Shown here in pieces: positions 7,341-16,486 of a DNA stretch of 37,947 nt. The stretch's first letter is position 1, and each line of letters begins with the position of its first letter. The stretch comes from Propionibacteriaceae bacterium (lineage in GTDB: Bacteria; Actinomycetota; Actinomycetes; Propionibacteriales; Propionibacteriaceae): the NCBI GenBank assembly GCA_017882685.1, contig JADGPA010000072.1:1-37947 (forward strand), given 5' to 3'. Both the position numbers and the translations under genes were made by a program. Below the pieces are notes generated by a model that worked only from the letters and a program-made list of their open reading frames with translations, was not told the DNA's origin and did no database searches.

Positions 7341-9767
7341 ATGTCAGAGACCCTCTTTCCGGACCTGTTCAGCGCGGCCTTCGAGCCGCCGGTCCGGCCT
7401 GCGTCCAGCGAGCAGTCGGACCCTGAACGTCCGGACACAGCGCAGCAAGGGGCGGCGCGGCGTCAGGTGCGCGAGGACGAGTTGCTCGACGGCCTTAATC
7501 CTCCCCAGCGTCAGGCTGTTGTGCATGCAGACAGCCCGGTGCTCGTTGTGGCGGGTGCGGGTTCCGGCAAGACCAGGGTGCTGACCCGGCGAATCGCACA
7601 CCTGGTGGGTGTCCGCAAGGTGCACCCGGGGTCGATCCTCGCCATCACATTCACGAACAAGGCCGCGGCGGAGATGCGGCACCGGGTTGTCGAACTGGTC
7701 GGTAACCGGGCGAAGCTGATGTGGGTCTCGACGTTCCACTCGGCCTGCGTCCGCATCCTGCGCAGCGACATCGGCCGGTTCGGCATGAGCCGCACGTTCT
7801 CGATCTACGACGATACCGACGCCAAGCGGCTGATGACGCTGGTGCTGCGCGAGTTGGAGCTCGACCCGAAGCGCTACCCGGTGCGCGCGGTGCTGAACTG
7901 GGTGTCGAACTGCAAGAACGAGCTCGTTGACCACGAGACCGCCCGCAGCCGGGCTGCGGCGGGCAACGAGGAGGTGTACGCCGACGCGTACGCCGAGTAC
8001 CAGCGCCGGCTGAAGGCCGCCAACGCCCTCGACTTCGACGACCTGATCATGACCACCGTCCACCTGCTGCAGGCCTTCGGTGACCTGCGCGAACAGTACC
8101 GGCGACGTTTCAGGCACGTGCTGGTGGACGAGTACCAGGACACCAACCACGCCCAGTACGCGCTGGTGCGCGAGCTCTGCAGCGTCCACTCCGACGCTGC
8201 GGACGGACGCGAGGTGGACCCGCCCGAGCTCATGGTGGTCGGCGACTCCGACCAGTCGATCTACGCGTTCCGCGGTGCGACGATTCGCAACATCCTCGAC
8301 TTCGCCACCGACTTCCCGGGCGCGCGCACCATCGTGCTCGAGCAGAACTACCGCTCGACGCAGAACATCCTGAATGCGGCCAACGCCGTCATCACCCGAA
8401 ACCCGGGACGTCCGGAGAAGCGGCTGTGGTCGGACGCGGGCGACGGCGAGTTGCTTGTCGGCTACGTCGCCGATACCGAGCACGACGAGGCGCAGTTCGT
8501 CGCGGAGGAAATCGACCGGCTCACCGACGCCGGCGCGTCCCGTCCCGGCGATGTTGCGGTGTTCTACCGCACCAACGCGCAGTCGCGTGCGTTCGAGGAA
8601 GTGTTCATTCGGGTGGGCATGCCCTACCGGGTGGTCGGTGGCGTCCGGTTCTACGAGCGCAGGGAGGTGCGCGATGCGATCTCCTACCTGCGGGCGATCG
8701 CCAACCCCGACGACGACGTCTCGGTGCGGCGGGTGCTGAACGTGCCCCGCCGCGGCATCGGCGACCGCGCGGAGGCCATGATCGAGGCCTTCGCGGCATC
8801 AGAGCAGATCTCCTTCGGCGCAGCCCTCGACCGGGCGGAGGAGGCACCCGGCATCGCCGTCCGGTCGCTGAACCAGGTGCGTGGGTTCGCTGCCTTGCTG
8901 GCCGGCTACCGGCAGAAGGTGTCCAAGGGGGTGCCTGCCGACGAGATCCTCGCCGGGATCCTGAAGGACTCCGGTTACCTCGAGGAGCTCACCAGTTCCA
9001 CCGATCCCCAGGACGAGAGCCGGGTGGAGAACCTGGTGGAATTGGTCAGCGTCGCCGGTGAGTTCGTCGCGGCAGCCCACGCCGTGGACGTGCCGGAGGA
9101 CGAGAGCGAACTGGCTGCGGGCGCCCCGGAGCCGGACGACTCGCTGCCGGCCTTCCTCGAGCGGATCGCCCTCGTCGCCGACTCCGACCAGATTCCCGAC
9201 AACGACCCCGAAGCCGCCGGCGTGGTCACGCTGATGACCCTGCACACCGCCAAGGGCCTGGAGTTCAACACGGTCTTCCTCACCGGCTTCGAGGACGGGA
9301 TCTTTCCCCATCAGCGCGCGCTGGTTGACAAGAACGAGCTGGAGGAGGAGCGGCGGCTGGCCTACGTGGGCATCACGCGCGCGCGCCAGCGCCTGTACCT
9401 CACAAGGGCCAGCGTGCGTTCGCAATGGGGTTCGCCGCAGTACAACCCGCCGAGCCGGTTCACCGACGAGATCCCGGCCCATCTGATCGACTGGCGCCGC
9501 CTCGGCGTCGTCCGCACCAGCTACGCCTCACAGGCCGCCGCGCGGAGTGAGCAGGCGTGGCGCTCGACGGTGAGCTTCGGCGCGCGTCCCGCCATCAAGA
9601 CTGTGGCTTCTGTTGCCGTCGGTGACCGGGTGCTGCACACCACTTTCGGCATGGGGACGGTGATTGCCACGTCCGGCGCCGGTGATGGGGCGAAGGCTGA
9701 CGTGGACTTCGGGTCGACCGGGGTGAAGCGGCTCTCTCTCAAGCACGCTCCGATGGAGAAGCTGTAG
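7341..9767 (+). CDS. pcrA: ATP-dependent DNA helicase PcrA/UvrD
   Basis: 808 aa, superfamily 1A 3'-5' helicase used in nucleotide excision repair and replication-fork maintenance. A non-conserved 50-residue N-terminus is followed by the Q motif LNPPQRQAV (52-60), Walker A AGAGSGKT (71-78), motif II VLVDEYQDTN, motif III GDSDQSIYAFRGA, motif IV YRSTQNIL, motif V TLHTAKGLEF and motif VI EERRLAYVGITRA. The C-terminal 60 residues (VGDRVLHTTFGMGTVIATSG and on) are the Tudor-like module of PcrA/UvrD, which in other bacteria contacts RNA polymerase. All helicase motifs are intact. The ATG at 7341 is supported by the adjacent -10 box. It is monocistronic, convergent with an M23 peptidase gene. Confidence 0.96.
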   Translation: MSETLFPDLFSAAFEPPVRPASSEQSDPERPDTAQQGAARRQVREDELLDGLNPPQRQAVVHADSPVLVVAGAGSGKTRVLTRRIAHLVGVRKVHPGSILAITFTNKAAAEMRHRVVELVGNRAKLMWVSTFHSACVRILRSDIGRFGMSRTFSIYDDTDAKRLMTLVLRELELDPKRYPVRAVLNWVSNCKNELVDHETARSRAAAGNEEVYADAYAEYQRRLKAANALDFDDLIMTTVHLLQAFGDLREQYRRRFRHVLVDEYQDTNHAQYALVRELCSVHSDAADGREVDPPELMVVGDSDQSIYAFRGATIRNILDFATDFPGARTIVLEQNYRSTQNILNAANAVITRNPGRPEKRLWSDAGDGELLVGYVADTEHDEAQFVAEEIDRLTDAGASRPGDVAVFYRTNAQSRAFEEVFIRVGMPYRVVGGVRFYERREVRDAISYLRAIANPDDDVSVRRVLNVPRRGIGDRAEAMIEAFAASEQISFGAALDRAEEAPGIAVRSLNQVRGFAALLAGYRQKVSKGVPADEILAGILKDSGYLEELTSSTDPQDESRVENLVELVSVAGEFVAAAHAVDVPEDESELAAGAPEPDDSLPAFLERIALVADSDQIPDNDPEAAGVVTLMTLHTAKGLEFNTVFLTGFEDGIFPHQRALVDKNELEEERRLAYVGITRARQRLYLTRASVRSQWGSPQYNPPSRFTDEIPAHLIDWRRLGVVRTSYASQAAARSEQAWRSTVSFGARPAIKTVASVAVGDRVLHTTFGMGTVIATSGAGDGAKADVDFGSTGVKRLSLKHAPMEKL

Positions 9768-9779
9768 GAACCCGCGAGG

Positions 9780-9820
9780 CCCTTCGTCAGGCTCAGGGAG
9801 CGTTCGACAGGCTCGGGGGA
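9780..9820. repeat. Dispersed short repeat, copy 1 (two units)
   Basis: Two tandem units, TTCGTCAGGCTCAGGG (9783-9798) and TTCGACAGGCTCGGGG (9803-9818), lie between the convergent 3' ends of pcrA and the M23 gene. The 23-nt block 9780-9802 is identical to 36403-36425. Short CCCT/AGGG arms allow a small hairpin, as in REP-like elements. Confidence 0.7.
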
Positions 9821-9830
9821 GCCGGTTGGC

Positions 9831-10724
9831 TCAGCCCTCGGTGGGGGCGTCGGTGTACGGGGCGCCGTTCTTGTTGGCCTCGGGGTTCCAGCCGATGAAC
9901 TGCATCGGGTCGGTGCCGTGGCCGTTGATGTAGGCGGAGAAGTGCAGGTGGCAGGCGGTGGAAAGACCGGTGGTACCCACGTGCCCGACCAGTTCGCCCT
10001 TGTCGACCTTCTGGCCGACCTTCACGGCGTAGCTGGTCATGTGCAGGTAAGCGGTCTCCACGTTCACGCCGTTGATATAGCCGTGATCGATCCGGATGTT
10101 GTTGCCCGAGCCGCCGTTGTAGCCCATCTCGGCCTTCACGACGACGCCGGTCTGCGCGGCGTAGATCGGCTGCCCACACTCGCCGCCGATGTCGTCACCG
10201 TCATGCATGCGCATGTAGTGGAGGATCGGGTGCATTCGCATGCCGTAGGGCGAACCAACGCCACCGGCGGTCGGCCAGAGGAACTCGGCCAGGCTCTTGA
10301 GCCGCTCGATTTCCTTGCTGATCATGGTGGCGTCGCCGCTGAGTTCGCTGGCGCGGGCATCGAGGGCCGCGTCCTGCTGCGTCGCGACGATCTGGTCGCC
10401 GTCCTCACTGAGCTGCTGGGCACGCTCGGCCGCCAGGTCGGAGAGCGACGGGGCCGCCGTCCCGCTGGCCACGGCGACTGCAGGGATGCTGGCGATGGCG
10501 AGAGCGCCGGAGTCGGCGAAGGCCGTGCCGATCGAGTTCGTGGATGAGGTGGTGAAGGCACCGAAGCCGGCAACGGCGATTCCTGAGACAACCACCACAG
10601 TCGCGCCCCGCTTCAGCAGGTTGCGCAGGTGTGCAGCGGAGAAGCGCTTGCTCGTGGCCTCGGCACCGGGAATTCCGGGGAGTGCGCGACGCGGCTTGTC
10701 AGCCCGCAGTCGTGGAATGTCCAC
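9831..10724 (-). CDS. M23 family (LytM-type) peptidase, membrane-anchored
   Basis: 297 aa. A basic cytoplasmic N-terminus of about 40 residues precedes one membrane helix (41-58, ATVVVVSGIAVAGFGAF). A coiled-coil-prone linker follows (about 95-145, rich in Ala, Glu, Gln), then a C-terminal M23 domain (150-297). Zinc and catalytic residues are present: His174 and Asp178 in MHDGDDIG, His228 in YLHM, and HLH at 259-261. It is therefore probably an active endopeptidase for peptidoglycan cross-bridges outside the membrane. The start is GTG 10724, with GGGAG 5 nt upstream. It is divergent from sucC. The linker-plus-M23 layout resembles cell-separation peptidases of actinobacteria. Confidence 0.92.
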   Translation of the reverse strand: MDIPRLRADKPRRALPGIPGAEATSKRFSAAHLRNLLKRGATVVVVSGIAVAGFGAFTTSSTNSIGTAFADSGALAIASIPAVAVASGTAAPSLSDLAAERAQQLSEDGDQIVATQQDAALDARASELSGDATMISKEIERLKSLAEFLWPTAGGVGSPYGMRMHPILHYMRMHDGDDIGGECGQPIYAAQTGVVVKAEMGYNGGSGNNIRIDHGYINGVNVETAYLHMTSYAVKVGQKVDKGELVGHVGTTGLSTACHLHFSAYINGHGTDPMQFIGWNPEANKNGAPYTDAPTEG

Positions 10725-10760
10725 TTGTCTCCCGTTCAGAGTCCCCGTTGTGTCAAAGGT

Positions 10761-10777
10761 GCCCGTCCCAAGCGGGC
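10761..10777 (-). promoter_or_regulatory. Hairpin in the 5' leader of the M23 gene
   Basis: GCCCG and CGGGC form a 5-bp stem with a 7-nt loop inside the predicted 54-nt untranslated leader. The leader is too short for the known c-di-AMP riboswitch class. Confidence 0.3.
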
Positions 10778-10784
10778 AGGAAGG

Positions 10785-10825
10785 AGCTTATCATTTCCTT
10801 GGCTGTTTCTCAGAATCTCTCAGAA
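10785..10825 (-). promoter_or_regulatory. Promoter of the M23 gene with 10-bp-spaced direct repeats
   Basis: The minus-strand -35 CTGAGA (10813-10808) and -10 TAAGCT (10790-10785) are 17 nt apart. Two copies of TCTCAGAA (plus strand, 10808-10815 and 10818-10825) are exactly one helical turn apart and cover the -35 region, a layout suited to a tandem-site regulator. Confidence 0.5.
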
Positions 10826-10829
10826 ACTG

Positions 10830-10842
10830 GATACTTGGTATC
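10830..10842. promoter_or_regulatory. Palindrome in the M23-sucC divergent region
   Basis: GATAC-TTG-GTATC is a perfect 5-bp inverted repeat with a 3-nt centre, between the divergent M23 and sucC promoters. It is a candidate regulator site; no known family match is claimed. Confidence 0.35.
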
Positions 10843-10883
10843 TGAGGCGGGGCCAACCCGTGCAAACGCGCGGATCCGCCCAC

Positions 10884-10889
10884 TAGGCT
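10884..10889 (+). promoter_or_regulatory. Putative -10 box of sucCD
   Basis: TAGGCT lies 54 nt before the sucC GTG. No good -35 is visible. The leader has a normal ribosome-binding site, unlike several neighbours. Confidence 0.35.
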
Positions 10890-10943
10890 CGGCTGGACTT
10901 CGCCGACGGCGACCGGCGACCAAGAGTAGTGAACGGAGTCGGA

Positions 10944-12119
10944 GTGGATCTGTTCGAGTACCAGGCGCGGGACCTGTTCGAGGCGCACGGCGTCCCAGTG
11001 CTGCGGGGCATCACTGCCCGCACGCCCGAGGAGGCACGGGCCGCGGCGACAGAGCTCGGCACGCCGGTTGTCGTGGTCAAGGCACAGGTGAAGACCGGAG
11101 GCCGCGGCAAGGCCGGCGGCGTCAAGCTGGCGCGCTCTTCGGAGGAGTCGGCGGCGAGGGCGGGCGAGATCCTCGGCCTCGACATCAACGGCCACCGCGT
11201 CGATACCGTCATGGTCGCCGAGGGCGCCGACATCGTGGAGGAGTACTACTTCTCGCTGCTGCTGGACCGCTCGACCCGCAAGTACCTCGCCATGTGCTCC
11301 AAAGAGGGCGGCGTGGACATCGAGACCCTTGCGCGCGAACGTCCCGACGCGCTGGCGCGCATCGAGGTCGACCCGCTGGTGGGCCTGGACGCGGCGAAGG
11401 CCGACGAGATCGTCGCTGCCGCCGGCTTCCGCGAGGCCGACCGTGCGGAGATCGCGCGAGTGCTGGTGCTGCTCGGCGAGGTCTACCGCGACAACGACGC
11501 GACGCTGGTGGAGGTCAACCCGCTGGTGAAGACGGGTGAAGGGCGCATCGTCGCGCTCGACGGCAAGGTCACCCTCGACGGCAACGCCGCCTTCCGCCAC
11601 CCCGACTGGGACGCCTACGCCGACGAGTCGGCGGACGACGAACTGGAGGTGCGCGCGCGAGCGAAGAACCTGAACTACGTGAAGCTGGACGGCTCGGTGG
11701 GCATCATCGGCAACGGCGCAGGGCTGGTGATGAGCACCCTCGACGTGGTTGCAGCAGCAGGCAAGAACCTGCCCGGCCAGCCCAAGCCGGCCAACTTCCT
11801 CGACATCGGCGGCGGGGCATCGGCCCAGGTGATGGCCAACGGACTCGACATCATCTTGTCGGACTCGCAGGTGAGGGTGGTCTTCGTCAACGTCTTCGGC
11901 GGCATCACCGCCTGCTCCGAGGTGGCCAAGGGGATCAGGGACGCCCTCGGCATGCTGGGGGAGCGGGCCACAAGGCCGATCGTCGTCCGGCTGGACGGCA
12001 ACGCTGTCGAGATCGGCCGGCACATGCTCACCGAGGCGGCGCACCCCCTGGTGCAGCTGGCCGACACCATGGACGAAGCGGCCCGCCGGGCCGCCGAGCT
12101 GGCCGCAGCGGCAGAATAA
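10944..12119 (+). CDS. sucC: Succinyl-CoA synthetase beta subunit (ADP-forming)
   Basis: 391 aa. With SucD it interconverts succinyl-CoA and succinate with substrate-level ATP/GTP formation in the TCA cycle. It begins with the family pattern [20 protein letters not shown]. The ATP-grasp region (about 1-230) includes [20 protein letters not shown], and the C-terminal CoA-ligase domain has [19 protein letters not shown] and [16 protein letters not shown]. Start GTG 10944 is preferred because GGAG lies 5 nt upstream and family homology begins there; an in-frame GTG at 10929 would add 5 residues. It is followed after 12 nt by sucD, in one operon. Confidence 0.96.
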   Translation: MDLFEYQARDLFEAHGVPVLRGITARTPEEARAAATELGTPVVVVKAQVKTGGRGKAGGVKLARSSEESAARAGEILGLDINGHRVDTVMVAEGADIVEEYYFSLLLDRSTRKYLAMCSKEGGVDIETLARERPDALARIEVDPLVGLDAAKADEIVAAAGFREADRAEIARVLVLLGEVYRDNDATLVEVNPLVKTGEGRIVALDGKVTLDGNAAFRHPDWDAYADESADDELEVRARAKNLNYVKLDGSVGIIGNGAGLVMSTLDVVAAAGKNLPGQPKPANFLDIGGGASAQVMANGLDIILSDSQVRVVFVNVFGGITACSEVAKGIRDALGMLGERATRPIVVRLDGNAVEIGRHMLTEAAHPLVQLADTMDEAARRAAELAAAAE

Positions 12120-12131
12120 GGGGAATCGTAG

Positions 12132-13019
12132 ATGTCGATCTGGTTGGACCAGCGGGCAAAGGTCATCGTCCAGGGCATGACCGGCTCGGAGGGCCGCAAG
12201 CACACTCAGCGGATGATCGGGGCGGGTACCCGCATCGTCGGCGGCGTGACCCCCGGCAAGGGCGGGCAGGCGGTCACCTTCGAGGAGGATCCGGTTCCGG
12301 TCTTCAACTCCGTCCTCGAGGCCAAGGTTGCGACCGGTGCCAACACCTCGGTCGTGTTCGTCCCGGCCGCGTATACCCGGCAGGCGGTCATCGACGCCGT
12401 GGACGCTGCCCTCGACCTCGTAGTAGTGATCACCGAGGGCGTCCCGGTGAAGGACACCGCGGAGTTCGTCGCGTACGCCGCCGCGTCGGGCGCGACCAGG
12501 CTTCTGGGCCCGAACTGCCCTGGGCTGATCTCGCCCGGCAAGTCCAACGTCGGCATCATCCCGCCGACGATCTCCGGCCCCGGGCGGATCGGCCTGGTCT
12601 CGAAGTCGGGAACGCTGACCTACCAGATGATGTTCGAGCTTCGTGACATCGGCTTCTCGACCGCCGTAGGCATCGGCGGCGATCCGGTGAACGGCAGCAC
12701 CCACATCGACGCCCTCGCAGCTTTCGAGGCCGACCCGGAGACCGACGCGATCGTGCTGATCGGCGAGATCGGTGGGGATGCGGAAGAGCGGGCAGCTGCC
12801 TACATCGCCGACCACGTCTCCAAGCCGGTCGTCGGCTATGTCGCGGGCTTCACCGCCCCGGTGGGCAAGACCATGGGCCACGCGGGTGCGATCGTCACCG
12901 GATCCGCGGGCACCGCACGGGCGAAGAAGGCAGCGCTGGAGGCGTCCGGGGTGCGAGTTGGTCGTACGCCGAGCGAGACCGCTGCGCTGATGCGCGAGGT
13001 GATCGCCGGGCTGCGCTGA
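12132..13019 (+). CDS. sucD: Succinyl-CoA synthetase alpha subunit
   Basis: 295 aa, the standard length. The N-terminal CoA-binding Rossmann domain starts [31 protein letters not shown] and [14 protein letters not shown] are typical. The phospho-histidine is His250 in [17 protein letters not shown], within the C-terminal ligase domain. AAGGGGA lies 8 nt before the ATG. It is the second gene of the sucCD operon. The 42 nt after the stop reach the convergent 13062 gene and hold no clear terminator. Confidence 0.97.
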   Translation: MSIWLDQRAKVIVQGMTGSEGRKHTQRMIGAGTRIVGGVTPGKGGQAVTFEEDPVPVFNSVLEAKVATGANTSVVFVPAAYTRQAVIDAVDAALDLVVVITEGVPVKDTAEFVAYAAASGATRLLGPNCPGLISPGKSNVGIIPPTISGPGRIGLVSKSGTLTYQMMFELRDIGFSTAVGIGGDPVNGSTHIDALAAFEADPETDAIVLIGEIGGDAEERAAAYIADHVSKPVVGYVAGFTAPVGKTMGHAGAIVTGSAGTARAKKAALEASGVRVGRTPSETAALMREVIAGLR

Positions 13020-13061
13020 GGCCGGCGGCCGGCTGCGTCGGCGGGGCTCAGCTGACGGGGT

Positions 13062-15116
13062 TCAGGTGGCCTGACTGGCTCGCTGGCCGGCGCGCACGGC
13101 GACCTTGGCCCAGTCGGAGTCGGAGAAGTCGAAGGTCGTCGACGGGTTGGCCAGCAGGTAGACCAGGCGCGTGTCGACGCTCAACACGGCCACGCGGAAC
13201 ACCACGGTATCTGTGCCGGTCTTCTGCGTGACCATATAGGTCGAGCCGCTGATCTTCGCTTGGTTGGCACCGGTGCCCTTGACCGCGGGGCCTTCCTTGA
13301 CGCTGGCTGTCGGCGTCCGGTCGGGGCAGGCGGTGAGGTTCTTGTCCAGCTTGGTGGCCAGCGTCGCGACACCTTTGCTGTCGGCGAACGTGTAGACCAC
13401 CTGGTCGACACCGAAGCCCTGCGGCGCATTGCTGTCGTCGGCCATCAGCAGCGTCCGCTGGCCGACCGACTTGGTGCCGGAGACCGTCTTGAGGTTGATC
13501 GCCTCGCACAGGCTGCCGACGACGTCGAGCGTTGTCTTGGGTTCAGTTGCGCCCCAGCGCCCGGCGCCAGCGGTGATGCGCGGCAGGTCGGCCGGTACGA
13601 GCCAGCCGATCGGGTTGCCGGCAGGGGGCAGCGACGTGGCCACAGAGATGCTGCCGGGGCAGGTGCCCAGCTGACCGCCGCACCCTCGACTGAGTGCTGC
13701 TGCGGCGACGTTGGCCAGGTCGGATGCGGGCACCGCCGTGGCAGTGGCGACGTCGATCAGGCTCACGCTGCGGCCGGTGCGGCTGATCAGCAGCGAATGG
13801 AACTGGTCGGTCTGCTCCTGGACGGTCAGCCGGATGACCTGCGCGGAATCGGCCAGGCCGCTGATCGTGTTCGCACCGCTGATCAGTGCGATGGTGTCGG
13901 TGCAGGTGCCGGCCTGCACCAGTCGGGCGGCGTAGGCCCGGGTGGCGCCGGCGTCGTCTGCGTAGGTGTCGATGGCCTGCACGACGGTGCTGGCGGGCGA
14001 GGTGGACCCGGTGAGCTTCTTCGACGGGCTGCGCTGGGCGGCCGGCAGGCCGTCCGCCGTCGCGGGCAGGCACAGGGGCCGAAGGCCGTCCGGGTTGCCG
14101 TTGGAATCGACCCAGGTCGTGCCGCCAAGGGCGCCGAGGTCGGAAGCGGTGAGGAAGGGATCCTGCGCCGCGGCCGTACCGCTCTCGCTGGGGCCGCCAC
14201 TGGATGCCGTGGAACGCAGGGTCAGCGCCCAGACCACTCCGGCAACCACGAGGACGACGGCTGCGACGGCTGCGATCACGATAAGGGCCGGCCGGGAACT
14301 GCGGCCCTTCAGCAGGCCGGCGGCCGCCGGAACCTCAGCAGAGCCTGCCGGCACCTCCGCCACTGCGATGCCTGGCTTCGGCTCGCGGACTTTCTTCTCC
14401 CGGGAAGCCCGGGGCGGCTTGGACGCCTTGCCGGGCCTGGCCGCCGGTTCGGCCTGCGTCGCGGTGTCGACGACAGGTGCACCCTGCGAGCGAGAGAAGA
14501 AGCTCGGCTCGGACGTTGCGGTGCGGCCGGTGACCGGCGGCGCCATGATCGGAGCGTCCGCCGGCGCGGTGGGTGCGGTCGGCGCCGACTGCGGGAACAC
14601 GCTGGACCGCGTCGGGCTGGACTCGGAGCGCAGGGAGGTGGTCACCCGCGGCGGGGCGGGAAGGGTCGGCGCCTGGGCGGTGGGAGCCTGCACGGTGACC
14701 GGCGGCGGAGCGGTGGGTCGCACAACGGGCGGCAGGTGCGGCTCGAGCGCAGAGGCAGGGGACGTGGCGCTGGCCGCGGAACGCCGCGGCGCCGCGGAGA
14801 TGACCTCGCCCGGCTCCATGCTGGCCGAATAGCGCCGGCCGGCCGCAGGCGCAAGCCCGGCTTCGGAATCGGGAAGGACAGGGACGGGCGGCGGCACCGG
14901 CGTGGAGGAGTCCACGTCGAGCGGATCGCCAGGGCTCAGCGGGCTCATCGCGAACCGACCGCCCCGGCCGCTGCCGATGGAGGAAGGGCTGGTGGGCGAC
15001 GGAGCGTCGTCCGGCAGTGCCCGCGAGCCGAAACGGCCACCGGCGGGGGGATCGCCAGCATCGTCCGCGAGCGGTCCGAGCGCCCTCCTGGGCGTGGACG
15101 AACCCTCTTCTGCCAC
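13062..15116 (-). CDS. Single-pass protein with Pro-rich tail and duplicated extracellular (PknH_C-like) domain
   Basis: 684 aa. Residues 1-240 are low-complexity, rich in Pro, Ala, Ser and Thr. A basic stretch (ASKPPRASREKKVREPKP) precedes one membrane helix (277-300). The outside part (about 300-684) has two related units of about 180 residues. Each has a Cys near the start (PLCLP; SLCEA), a segment like QAIDTYADDAGATRAYAARL or VVYTFADSKGVATLATKLDK, and then a second Cys (GTCTDT; LTACPD). This layout recalls the sensor domain of PknH-type kinases, but no kinase domain is present. Start GTG 15116 is chosen because AAGGGA lies upstream and a TACACT -10 box (15158-15153) falls inside the longer frame that would start at 15182. 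Function unknown; perhaps an envelope sensor. Confidence 0.75.
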   Translation of the reverse strand: MAEEGSSTPRRALGPLADDAGDPPAGGRFGSRALPDDAPSPTSPSSIGSGRGGRFAMSPLSPGDPLDVDSSTPVPPPVPVLPDSEAGLAPAAGRRYSASMEPGEVISAAPRRSAASATSPASALEPHLPPVVRPTAPPPVTVQAPTAQAPTLPAPPRVTTSLRSESSPTRSSVFPQSAPTAPTAPADAPIMAPPVTGRTATSEPSFFSRSQGAPVVDTATQAEPAARPGKASKPPRASREKKVREPKPGIAVAEVPAGSAEVPAAAGLLKGRSSRPALIVIAAVAAVVLVVAGVVWALTLRSTASSGGPSESGTAAAQDPFLTASDLGALGGTTWVDSNGNPDGLRPLCLPATADGLPAAQRSPSKKLTGSTSPASTVVQAIDTYADDAGATRAYAARLVQAGTCTDTIALISGANTISGLADSAQVIRLTVQEQTDQFHSLLISRTGRSVSLIDVATATAVPASDLANVAAAALSRGCGGQLGTCPGSISVATSLPPAGNPIGWLVPADLPRITAGAGRWGATEPKTTLDVVGSLCEAINLKTVSGTKSVGQRTLLMADDSNAPQGFGVDQVVYTFADSKGVATLATKLDKNLTACPDRTPTASVKEGPAVKGTGANQAKISGSTYMVTQKTGTDTVVFRVAVLSVDTRLVYLLANPSTTFDFSDSDWAKVAVRAGQRASQAT

Positions 15117-15152
15117 TGCTTTCCCTTGTCGTAGATGCTGGATGTCCTCGTC

Positions 15153-15158
15153 AGTGTA
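15153..15158 (-). promoter_or_regulatory. -10 box for the 13062-15116 gene
   Basis: TACACT on the minus strand gives a transcript start near 15146 and a 30-nt leader ending in an AAGGGA site before GTG 15116. This argues against the upstream ATG at 15182. Confidence 0.4.
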
Positions 15159-15217
15159 GCCATCGCGGGCGTGTCCCCACATCCGTTACGAACGGGTTGG
15201 GTCAGCATGGACGAACC

Positions 15218-16456
15218 ATGCGAATCCCCAGGAACCGCGACCCCGAGCGGCTCAGGTTCACCGTTTCGAGCGCCCGAACCGTCCGACTGCCGCACATTCC
15301 CGACGCGCCGCCCCTGCTGCCCTGGCCGCTGGCCGCGCTCGGAGGCGGACTCCTGGCAGGGCTGGCCGGATCCCTGCTGGTGGCCGGGGTGGTCATGATC
15401 GCCTGGCTGAGCGCGCTCGCCATCGCCCTCCCCACAGCGCTCCGCTTCGCCGCGCAGGTGTGGCTCCTCGCACACGGCGGGGAGCTCGCGATCGGCTCCG
15501 ACGCTGTGACGCTCGTGCCGCTGGGACTGACCCTCGCCTTCGGTGTGATCTGTGCCTCGGTCGGCGGTTTCGCCTACCGGCAGGGACGGCAGGCCCGAGC
15601 CGCAGCCGAGGAGGCGGTCCGACGGCTGCTCCTGCTGGGTTCCATCGGGATGGTGAGCGCCGGCTACACCGTCTTCGCCGTCATCCTCGCCTGGACCGTG
15701 TCCGGCGCGACTGCCATCTGGCGGCCGGCCCTCGGCGCGCTGGTGGTGAGCGCCGTCGGCTCTGCGATCGGAGCCGGCATGGCGGCCGGCCTGCGTCCTG
15801 CGGGCCTGCGTCCCGACTGGCTCCGGCGCGGGCTGCGGGGAGCAGCGGCCGGGACGCTGGGACTCGTCGTCGCTTCCGCCGTCGTGCTCGCCACAGCCAC
15901 CGCGCTCGGCGAGCCGCGGATCGCCGCCCTCGAGGCCGGGCTCCGGTTCGACGCCGGCGGTGTGTTCGTCTGGTCGCTGGTGGCACTCGCCTACCTGCCC
16001 AACCTGCTCGGCTGGGCGGCCGCGTGGCTGCTCGGTGCGGGGTTCACGGTCGGCACCGGGTCATTGGTGTCGCTGTCAACGACAGAGCTCGGCATGCTTC
16101 CCGCCGTCCCGGTCTTCGGTGCGCTGCCGCCGGTCGGCGCCGCCGACCCGTGGATGCTCGCCTGGCTCGCTCTCGGCGTGACAGCAGCTGTGCTCACCGG
16201 CGTCGCAGCCGTGCGAGCGGGCCACACCGGACCGCTCGGAGCCCTCGCCGCCGGGGGAGCCGCGGGACTGCTCGCCGGCATCGCCTACCTGGCCTGGGCT
16301 GCGTCCAGCCGGGGCGGGCTCGGGAGCCTGCGCATGGCCGGGCTCGGGCCGCGACTGCTCGAGGCGCTCACCCTTGGCGTGCCGATCCTGCTGCTCGGGT
16401 CGGTGCTTGCAGCCATGGTCACCTGGTTCGTCCGCCGACGGAGCCCTGCGGCCTGA
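15218..16456 (+). CDS. DUF6350 family multi-pass membrane protein
   Basis: 412 aa. It is hydrophobic throughout with about 10 membrane helices and no soluble domain, and ends in a basic tail (VRRRSPAA). The gene directly before purN in many actinobacteria is of this family (DUF6350, related to the mycobacterial divisome membrane protein PerM); both topology and position fit. Start ATG 15218 gives a basic cytoplasmic N-terminus (RIPRNRDPERLRF), with a weak GGACGA site 6 nt upstream; longer upstream frames lack family character. It is divergent from the 13062 gene and 30 nt before purN, which has its own -10 box. A role in division or envelope homeostasis is inferred from the family. Confidence 0.75.
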   Translation: MRIPRNRDPERLRFTVSSARTVRLPHIPDAPPLLPWPLAALGGGLLAGLAGSLLVAGVVMIAWLSALAIALPTALRFAAQVWLLAHGGELAIGSDAVTLVPLGLTLAFGVICASVGGFAYRQGRQARAAAEEAVRRLLLLGSIGMVSAGYTVFAVILAWTVSGATAIWRPALGALVVSAVGSAIGAGMAAGLRPAGLRPDWLRRGLRGAAAGTLGLVVASAVVLATATALGEPRIAALEAGLRFDAGGVFVWSLVALAYLPNLLGWAAAWLLGAGFTVGTGSLVSLSTTELGMLPAVPVFGALPPVGAADPWMLAWLALGVTAAVLTGVAAVRAGHTGPLGALAAGGAAGLLAGIAYLAWAASSRGGLGSLRMAGLGPRLLEALTLGVPILLLGSVLAAMVTWFVRRRSPAA

Positions 16457-16473
16457 GGGCAGGGCGTGTTCGA

Positions 16474-16479
16474 TAGGGT
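16474..16479 (+). promoter_or_regulatory. -10 box of purN (leaderless type)
   Basis: TAGGGT lies 7 nt before ATG 16487, with no Shine-Dalgarno sequence. It supports a separate promoter for the purN-purH operon and a leaderless mRNA. Confidence 0.45.
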
Positions 16480-16486
16480 CGGGGCC

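Noticed and set aside
10725-10800. Possible c-di-AMP (ydaO) riboswitch before the M23 gene
   Set aside because: The predicted leader is only about 54 nt and lacks the typical core. Only one 5-bp hairpin is seen.
10791-12881. Long antisense ORF (696 aa) across sucCD
   Set aside because: Mirror frame of highly G+C-rich coding DNA; no domain, no ribosome-binding site, and sucC/sucD are certain.
13260-15134. Long antisense ORF (624 aa) opposite the 13062-15116 gene
   Set aside because: Gly/Arg-rich, without any recognisable motif. Typical shadow frame in G+C-rich sequence.
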